From Streptomyces marokkonensis (GTDB taxonomy: Bacteria > Actinomycetota > Actinomycetes > Streptomycetales > Streptomycetaceae): a stretch of DNA of 64,000 nucleotides. This document shows, in pieces, positions 59,635 to 64,000 of this stretch. The notes below the pieces were generated by a model. The model had not been told where the DNA came from and made no database searches. It was given only the letters and a program-made list of their open reading frames with translations. The stretch is from contig NZ_VSKS01000003.1 in assembly GCF_008312835.1 (NCBI RefSeq), forward strand, positions 186,001-250,000, written 5' to 3'. The number at the start of each line of letters is the position of its first letter. Positions within the stretch are counted from its first letter, which is position 1. The position numbers and the translations under genes were made by a program.

Positions 59635-60212
59635 CCACCCCCACCACCCCCCGCAGCCTGACCATCGACGAACTGCGCGCCCGGCTCGACTCCGCCAACC
59701 CGCCGCGCCTGCTCGACGTCCGTTCCCCCGTCGAGTTCGAGGGCGCTCACATCCCCGGCTCCTACAACGTCCCGCTGGACACCCTGCGCGAGCACCGCGA
59801 GGAGCTGACGAGGCACCTGGACACCGACGTGGTGCTGGTGTGCCGCTCCGGCCAGCGCGCCGGCCAGGCCGAACGCGCCCTCGCCGAGGCCGGGCTGCCC
59901 GGCCTGGCGGTCCTGTCGGGCGGCATGACGGCCTGGGAGAAGTCCGGTGCGCCGACCAACTACGGTCAGGAGCGCTGGGACATGGAGCGCCAGGTCCGCC
60001 TGGTCGCCGGTTCCCTGGTGCTGGCCGGCGCCCTCGGCAGCTTCGTCGTCCCCGGTCTGCAGGCGCTGTCCGCGTTCGTCGGCGGCGGACTGGCCTTCGC
60101 CGCCATCAGCAACACCTGTGCCATGGGCGTGATGCTGTCGAAGATGCCGTGGAACCGCACGCCGTCCTTCGACCCGCGCAAGGCCGTCGCCCAGCTCGCC
60201 GACGGCAGGTGA
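59631..60212 (+). CDS. rhodanese fused to DUF2892 membrane domain
   Basis: A 193-residue protein. A cytoplasmic rhodanese (about 8-110) has active loop C71-RSGQRAG and LLDVRSPVEFEGAHIPGS. A DUF2892 domain (about 118-190) follows, with two TM helices and a Cys (ISNTCAMG) between them. This puts a sulfurtransferase on the membrane beside the TauE/SafE exporter encoded next, which suggests delivery of the oxidised product for export. Confidence 0.9.
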   Translation: MTTPTTPRSLTIDELRARLDSANPPRLLDVRSPVEFEGAHIPGSYNVPLDTLREHREELTRHLDTDVVLVCRSGQRAGQAERALAEAGLPGLAVLSGGMTAWEKSGAPTNYGQERWDMERQVRLVAGSLVLAGALGSFVVPGLQALSAFVGGGLAFAAISNTCAMGVMLSKMPWNRTPSFDPRKAVAQLADGR

Positions 60213-60217
60213 TCACG

Positions 60218-61078
60218 ATGACGCTGACGCTGGTCCTGGTCCTCGCGCTGCTGGTCGGCGTCTCCCTCGGGCTGCTCGGGGGAGGCGGGTCGATCCTGAC
60301 CGTGCCGCTGCTGGTCTACGTCGCGGGCATGGACGCCAAGGAGGCCATCGCCACCTCCCTGTTCGTCGTCGGCGTCACCTCCGCCGTGGGCGTGATCAAC
60401 CACGCCCGCGGCGGACGGGTCCGCTGGCGCACCGGCGTTCTGTTCGGAGCGGCCGGCATGGCCGGCGCCTACACCGGCGGACTCGTCGGCGGCCACATTC
60501 CCGACGTCGTCCTGCTGATCGCCTTCGCGGTCATGATGATCGTCACCGCCGCCGCCATGCTCCGGGGCCGCCGGGGCGTCGACCCCGACCGGGCCCACAA
60601 GCAGCTTCCGGTGGGGAGGGTCCTGCTCGACGGCGCGGCCGTCGGCCTGGCCACCGGCCTGGTCGGCGCGGGCGGCGGCTTCCTCGTCGTCCCCGCCCTG
60701 GCCCTGCTGGGCGGCCTGCCCATGCCGGTGGCCATCGGCACCTCACTGCTGGTCATCGCGATGAAGTCCGCCGCGGGCTTCGCCGGCTACCTGTCGAGCG
60801 TCCAGATCGACTGGAGCCTGACCCTGGCCGTCACCGGGTTCGCGGTCGTCGGCAGTCTGGTCGGAGCCCGGCTGGCGGGGCGCGTCCCCGCACACGTCCT
60901 CTCCCGGCTCTTCGCCTGGTTCGTGCTGGCCATGGGCACCTTCGTCCTGGTCCAGCAGGCCCCCGCCGACGTGGCGGTACCGATCCTCGCGGCCATCGCC
61001 TCGCTGGGCGCCGGTGCGGGCGTCTGCTACGGCTTCGTCGCCCGCTGTCCGCTGCGACGCGCCGTCCACCGGACCTAG
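60218..61078 (+). CDS. TauE/SafE-family sulfite exporter
   Basis: A 286-residue membrane protein with about eight TM helices in two repeats. Each repeat carries the family hallmark GxxGGGG: LGLLGGGGSILTVPLLVY and GLVGAGGGFLVVPALALLGG. It is expected to export sulfite or a related sulfo-anion made by the persulfide dioxygenase. ATG 60218 with GGCAGG is chosen; GTG 60209, overlapping the upstream stop, is equally possible. Confidence 0.9.
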   Translation: MTLTLVLVLALLVGVSLGLLGGGGSILTVPLLVYVAGMDAKEAIATSLFVVGVTSAVGVINHARGGRVRWRTGVLFGAAGMAGAYTGGLVGGHIPDVVLLIAFAVMMIVTAAAMLRGRRGVDPDRAHKQLPVGRVLLDGAAVGLATGLVGAGGGFLVVPALALLGGLPMPVAIGTSLLVIAMKSAAGFAGYLSSVQIDWSLTLAVTGFAVVGSLVGARLAGRVPAHVLSRLFAWFVLAMGTFVLVQQAPADVAVPILAAIASLGAGAGVCYGFVARCPLRRAVHRT

Positions 61079-61118
61079 GGACTCTCGCAACAGGCCCCAA
61101 GCGGTCACCGGACCCCTG

Positions 61119-61154
61119 CTGCCCCGGCGCACGCCCTTCGGCGCGCCGGGGCAG
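61119..61154 (+). terminator. candidate terminator after the TauE gene
   Basis: A 12-bp perfect stem CTGCCCCGGCGC/GCGCCGGGGCAG with a 12-base loop and no U-run. Confidence 0.55.
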
Positions 61155-61173
61155 TGGCATGCCGTGCCGTCCG

Positions 61174-61200
61174 GGGAATGCCCCTCCCCGTTCCGGTGTT
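61174..61200 (+). promoter_or_regulatory. SigR-type promoter of the second thioredoxin gene
   Basis: GGGAAT at 61174-61179, exactly 18 bases, GTT at 61198-61200: the same perfect form as at trxBA. It is immediately followed by operator O4, which would cover the transcription start. Confidence 0.82.
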
Positions 61201-61202
61201 CA

Positions 61203-61218
61203 TTACCCCAGGGGGTAT
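61203..61218. promoter_or_regulatory. CstR-type operator O4 (thioredoxin-repressor operon)
   Basis: TTACCC-N4-GGGTAT, one mismatch to the consensus, starting 3 bases after the -10 GTT of the SigR-type promoter. Confidence 0.78.
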
Positions 61219-61257
61219 CAAAAACCACTACTCTGGTGAAACGGAAGGAACCGTCCC

Positions 61258-61626
61258 ATGAGCACCGTCGCACTCACCGCCGCGGACTTCGAGAACACCG
61301 TCACCGGCAACGACATCGTCCTCGTCGACTTCTGGGCCTCCTGGTGCGGACCGTGCCGGATGTTCGCCCCGGTCTACGAGAAGGCCTCCGAGGCCCACTC
61401 CGACATCGTCTTCGGCAAGGTCGACACCGAGGCCGAGCAGGCCCTGGCCGCCGCGGCGGACATCACCTCGATTCCCACCCTGATGGCCTTCCGCGAAGGC
61501 ATCCTGGTCTTCTCCCAGCCCGGCGCGCTGCCGCCCCAGGCACTGGACCAGCTGATCACCGCCGTCCGCGGGCTCGACATGGACGAGGTCCGCGCCTCCC
61601 TCGCCACCCAGAGCCCCGGCCAGTGA
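61258..61626 (+). CDS. thioredoxin, second copy
   Basis: A 122-residue thioredoxin with WC30-G-P-C33 and the cis-Pro segment TSIPTLMAF. It differs from TrxA in RMFAPVYEKASEAHSDIVF, a pattern common in sulfur-locus thioredoxins. It could release sulfane sulfur from rhodaneses or feed the CcdA-like protein. GGAAGGAA precedes the ATG. 41 bp before the repressor gene, probably cotranscribed. Confidence 0.92.
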   Translation: MSTVALTAADFENTVTGNDIVLVDFWASWCGPCRMFAPVYEKASEAHSDIVFGKVDTEAEQALAAAADITSIPTLMAFREGILVFSQPGALPPQALDQLITAVRGLDMDEVRASLATQSPGQ

Positions 61627-61667
61627 CCGCGGCCGGTCCCGGACCGGCCCTGTGAAAGGAAGAACCC

Positions 61668-61934
61668 ATGGTCCAGCTCCCCGCCGACCAGGTGCGGTCG
61701 GCCGCCAACCGGCTCAAGCGCGCACAGGGCCAGCTCGCCGGCGTCGTGCGCATGCTGGAAGAAGGACGTGACTGCGAGGAGGTCGTCACCCAGCTCGCCG
61801 CGGTCAACCGCGCGCTGGACCGGGCCGGCTTCGCCATCGTCGCCAGCGGCCTCAAGGAGTGCCTGAGCCAGGAGGGCGGAGCCGACAGCCTAGACACGCA
61901 GAAGATGGAGAAGCTCTTCCTCTCCCTCTCCTGA
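61668..61934 (+). CDS. cstR: CsoR-family repressor, CstR-type persulfide sensor
   Basis: An 88-residue all-helical repressor. The family Cys pair is present (C36 and C65), but the Cu(I)-ligand His of copper CsoR (position 61, four before the second Cys) is Gly here (GLKEC). Copper sensing is therefore unlikely. The Cys pair without His is the CstR plan, where a persulfide forms a Cys-S(n)-Cys bridge and releases DNA. N-terminal RSAANRLKRAQGQ is the DNA-contact helix. It probably binds the seven ATACCC-N4-GGGTAT sites around it and represses itself through O4. Confidence 0.88.
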   Translation: MVQLPADQVRSAANRLKRAQGQLAGVVRMLEEGRDCEEVVTQLAAVNRALDRAGFAIVASGLKECLSQEGGADSLDTQKMEKLFLSLS

Positions 61935-61953
61935 CGCTCCGGCCCGGGGCGGG

Positions 61954-62349
61954 TCAGGTGGCGGACAGGGAGTTCAGGGCGGCGTCCAGGCGGGTGGTGG
62001 CCTCCTCGGCGACGGGCCCGAGGGCGTCGAGGCCGGTGAGGGTGACCATGGTGCCCGGGTCGAGGGCCTGGACGAGCGTGTGGTCGCCGTCGCGGCGGAC
62101 GACCACGTTGCACGGCAGGAGGAGGCCGATCGAGCGGTCGGCCTCCAGGGCCCGGTGGGCGAGGGGCGGGTTGCAGGCGCCCAGGATCAGGTAGTCCTCC
62201 ATGTCGTGATCGAGCTTGGCCTTCAAAGTGGCCGTCACGTCGATCTCAGTGAGGACGCCGAATCCCTGGTCGGCCAGGGCCTGGCGGACGGCGGTGACGG
62301 CGGCGTCGAAGTCGGTGGTGGCCAGGCGGACGGTGCGGTCGTAGGACAC
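61954..62349 (-). CDS. DUF302 family protein
   Basis: A 131-residue protein of the DUF302 fold: VSYDRTVRLATTDFDAAVTAVRQALADQGFGVL, then the conserved LGACNPPLAHRAL with one Cys, LLLPCNVVV with a second, and a C-terminal helix. GTG 62349 has AAGGAG 7 bases upstream. It is divergent from the next MBL gene. DUF302 proteins often travel with sulfur or redox genes; function unknown. Confidence 0.85.
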   Translation of the reverse strand: MSYDRTVRLATTDFDAAVTAVRQALADQGFGVLTEIDVTATLKAKLDHDMEDYLILGACNPPLAHRALEADRSIGLLLPCNVVVRRDGDHTLVQALDPGTMVTLTGLDALGPVAEEATTRLDAALNSLSAT

Positions 62350-62388
62350 GGTGCGCTGCTCCTTCGGTGCGGAATACCTGATTCCTTG

Positions 62389-62404
62389 ATACCCCACCGG
62401 GTAC
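62389..62404. promoter_or_regulatory. CstR-type operator O5 (DUF302 gene)
   Basis: ATACCC-N4-GGGTAC, about 40 bp before the DUF302 start. On the minus strand it lies between TTGCTC and TATCAA, which may be the promoter elements. Confidence 0.75.
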
Positions 62405-62449
62405 CCGAGCAAGTGGACGCGATGCCGGGAGGGTTCCCGGTGGCCGGAA

Positions 62450-62465
62450 ATACCCCCCTAGGTAT
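62450..62465. promoter_or_regulatory. CstR-type operator O6 (MBL copy 2, upstream)
   Basis: ATACCC-N4-AGGTAT. It overlaps a possible SigR-like promoter: GGAAA at 62446-62450, 19 bases, GTT at 62470-62472 (one mismatch in the -35). Confidence 0.7.
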
Positions 62466-62488
62466 TCCTGTTAGGGTGGGTGATCCGG

Positions 62489-62504
62489 ATACCCCCCGAG
62501 GTAC
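62489..62504. promoter_or_regulatory. CstR-type operator O7 (MBL copy 2, proximal)
   Basis: ATACCC-N4-AGGTAC, 27 bp before the GTG of the second MBL gene. It repeats the two-site layout seen at O2-O3. Confidence 0.7.
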
Positions 62505-62531
62505 ACAGTCTCTTGTGGAGGAGCCGTAGCC

Positions 62532-63896
62532 GTGTTCTTCGTCGACACCCTGGAATTCGAGGGTCTGGGCAACCGCAGCCATCTGGCGGGCGGCGGCCGC
62601 CGTGCGGTCGTCGTCGACCCGCCGCGCGACTTCGACCAGGTGATCGCCGCCGCGGTGAAACGCGGGGTGTGCATCGCGTACGTCGCCGAGACCCACGTGC
62701 ACAACGACTACGTCACCGGCGGTCTGGAGCTCGCCCGTGTCACCGGCGCCTCCTACCTGGTGCCGGCCACGGCCCACGTGTCCTTCGCCCGCACCCCGGT
62801 CGCCGACGGCGACACCGTCGAGGTGGACGAGCGCCTGGTCCTGCGCGCGGTCGCGACCCCCGGCCACACCCCGCACCACACCTCCTACGTCCTGGAGGAG
62901 GACGGGCGTGCGGTGGCTGCGTTCACCGGCGGGTCGCTGCTGATCGGAGCGGTGGGCCGCCCGGATCTGGTGGAGCCCCGGCTGACCGAGGAACTCACCC
63001 GCGCCCAGCACGCCTCCGCGCACCGCCTGGCCGACGAGCTGGACGACGAGGTGCCGGTGCTGCCCACCCACGGCTTCGGCAGCTTCTGTTCCTCCTCCCA
63101 GGCCGAGGGGGACGCGACCACGATCGGCAAGGAACGCGCCACCAACGACGCGCTCACCCTGGACGTGGACACCTTCGTGGAGCGGGTGCTGGCCGGACTG
63201 GACGACGTGCCCGCGTACTACGCGCACATGGGCCCGGCCAACGCCGCGGGTCCCGCGCCCGTCGACCTCACCCCGCCGGAGCCGGCCGACGCCGGGCAGA
63301 TCGCGCGGCGGCTGGCGGCGGGCGAGTGGGTGGTGGACCTGCGCAGCCGGGTGGCCTTCGCCGAGGGGCACGTGGCCGGGTCGTTCAACTTCGAGGGGGA
63401 CGGCAAGCTCGCCACCTACCTGGCCTGGCTGATCCCGTGGGGCAAGCCCGTCACCCTGCTCGCCGACACCCCCGGGCAGATCGCCGACGCGCAGCGGGAG
63501 CTGGCCCGGGTCGGCATCGACCGCCCGGCCGCCGCCGCCACCGGCGGCCCGGCCGCCTGGGTCCGTGAGGGTGAACGGACCGCCTCCTTCCCGCGCGCCC
63601 GCTTCGCCGACCTCGCCGGTGTGCGGGAGCGCGGCGAAAAGGTCGTGGTGCTGGACGTGCGGCGGAACTCCGAACGGGCCGCGGGCCACGTCGAGGGGTC
63701 GGTGCACATCCCGATCCACGAGGTGCACGGCCGGATCGGCGAGGTGCCGGCCGGGACCGTGTGGGTGCACTGCGCGAGCGGCATGCGCGCGGCGATCGCG
63801 GCCTCCCTGCTGGACGCCGCCGGACGGGACGTGGTCGCCGTCGACGACGGCTTCGACGCCGCCGGCGAGGCGGGCCTGACCGTGACCCGCCACTGA
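62532..63896 (+). CDS. MBL-fold persulfide dioxygenase/double-rhodanese protein (CstB-like), copy 2
   Basis: A 454-residue paralogue of the 58234 gene with the same plan and co-linear motifs: THVHND (H55, H57, D59), ATPGHTPHH, PTHGFGSFC, a Cys-less first rhodanese domain and an active second one with C414 in HCASGMRAA. It differs in the N-terminus, the second metal-ligand loop (HTPHH for HTHTH) and the linker. GTG start; GGAGGAG about 10 bases upstream. The two genes are a duplication that has diverged, so their roles may be split. Confidence 0.91.
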   Translation: MFFVDTLEFEGLGNRSHLAGGGRRAVVVDPPRDFDQVIAAAVKRGVCIAYVAETHVHNDYVTGGLELARVTGASYLVPATAHVSFARTPVADGDTVEVDERLVLRAVATPGHTPHHTSYVLEEDGRAVAAFTGGSLLIGAVGRPDLVEPRLTEELTRAQHASAHRLADELDDEVPVLPTHGFGSFCSSSQAEGDATTIGKERATNDALTLDVDTFVERVLAGLDDVPAYYAHMGPANAAGPAPVDLTPPEPADAGQIARRLAAGEWVVDLRSRVAFAEGHVAGSFNFEGDGKLATYLAWLIPWGKPVTLLADTPGQIADAQRELARVGIDRPAAAATGGPAAWVREGERTASFPRARFADLAGVRERGEKVVVLDVRRNSERAAGHVEGSVHIPIHEVHGRIGEVPAGTVWVHCASGMRAAIAASLLDAAGRDVVAVDDGFDAAGEAGLTVTRH

Positions 63897-63932
63897 TCAC
63901 CCCATCCGCTCACCCGACCCAAGGGCACGACC

Positions 63933-64000
63933 ATGTTCCTCTTCCGACGCGGCACGGACCGCCTCACCCCCGAGCAGGCCCGCTCCCGCACCGGCGACGG
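63933..64000 (+). CDS. start of a further gene, probably rhodanese-like (cut by window end)
   Basis: ATG at 63933 opens a frame reading MFLFRRGTDRLTPEQARSR to the window end. The LTPEQARSRTGDG segment resembles the first helix of a single-domain rhodanese. It lies 36 bp after the MBL gene and so is probably in the same operon. Only 22 codons are visible, so the call is tentative. Confidence 0.5.
   Translation, partial: MFLFRRGTDRLTPEQARSRTGD

Noticed and set aside
61668-61934. Copper-sensing CsoR with copper genes
   Set aside because: The copper-ligand His is absent and no copper chaperone or P-type ATPase is in the window; all neighbours handle sulfur.

Overview
This window is the replication-origin region of a Streptomyces chromosome. 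The DNA is very GC-rich with strong G/C at third codon positions. Gene order matches the S. coelicolor oriC neighbourhood as I know it. The DnaA-box array between dnaA and dnaN fits the Streptomyces box TTGTCCACA, and at least eight perfect parS palindromes are present. No insertion sequence, prophage gene or CRISPR array was seen.

Layout. (1) 1-3201: the end of an MFS transporter, a LppU/SCO3897-like membrane protein, two parS sites inside perfect palindromes, and the CCA-adding enzyme. (2) 3401-13175, plus strand: a secreted DUF6049 protein, the lipid II flippase MurJ, a membrane pseudokinase, SigM with its zinc anti-sigma factor, then trxB-trxA behind a textbook SigR promoter. This is the mycobacterial Rv3908-Rv3914 order, with MurJ and its pseudokinase as separate genes. 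(3) 13287-20278, mostly minus strand: a GNAT enzyme, parB, parA, rsmG, jag, yidC, yidD, rnpA, rpmH. (4) 20497-33237, plus strand: dnaA, oriC, dnaN, a short gnd, recF, a DciA-type gene, gyrB, gyrA, DUF3566. (5) 33359-41463: tRNA-Ile, tRNA-Ala and small conserved Streptomyces genes, a Ser/Thr kinase, an XRE regulator, cyclophilin and a rhomboid protease. (6) 41464-54088: a DnaA-box cluster outside oriC, then crgA, DUF881, a glutamine amidotransferase, two class E sortases, and the divergent growth-control operon fhaA-fhaB-pstP-rodA-pbpA-pknB. (7) 54600: tRNA-Leu(CAG), which marks the end of the core block.

(8) 54837-64000 is an accessory sulfur-stress locus and the most interesting part. A minus-strand operon encodes a CcdA-like membrane protein, a DsbA-like oxidoreductase, a CPVC membrane protein and a secreted protein. 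Divergent from it are plus-strand genes for a rhodanese, an MBL-fold/double-rhodanese protein (persulfide dioxygenase/sulfurtransferase type), a rhodanese-DUF2892 protein, a TauE/SafE exporter, a thioredoxin, a CsoR-family repressor without the copper-ligand His, a divergent DUF302 protein, a second MBL-rhodanese paralogue and the start of another gene. Seven copies of one inverted repeat, ATACCC-N4-GGGTAT, sit in the promoter gaps of every transcription unit in the locus. One of them lies directly downstream of a perfect SigR promoter (GGGAAT-N18-GTT) in front of the thioredoxin gene. The simplest reading is a CstR-type persulfide regulon joined to the SigR thiol-oxidation response.

How the parts connect: region 4 builds and fires the origin. 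ParA, ParB and parS organise and segregate it. Regions 2 and 6 supply linked peptidoglycan functions (MurJ and pseudokinase, FHA proteins, PknB/PstP, RodA/PbpA, CrgA). The two ends of the window both carry thiol-redox systems under SigR-type promoters.
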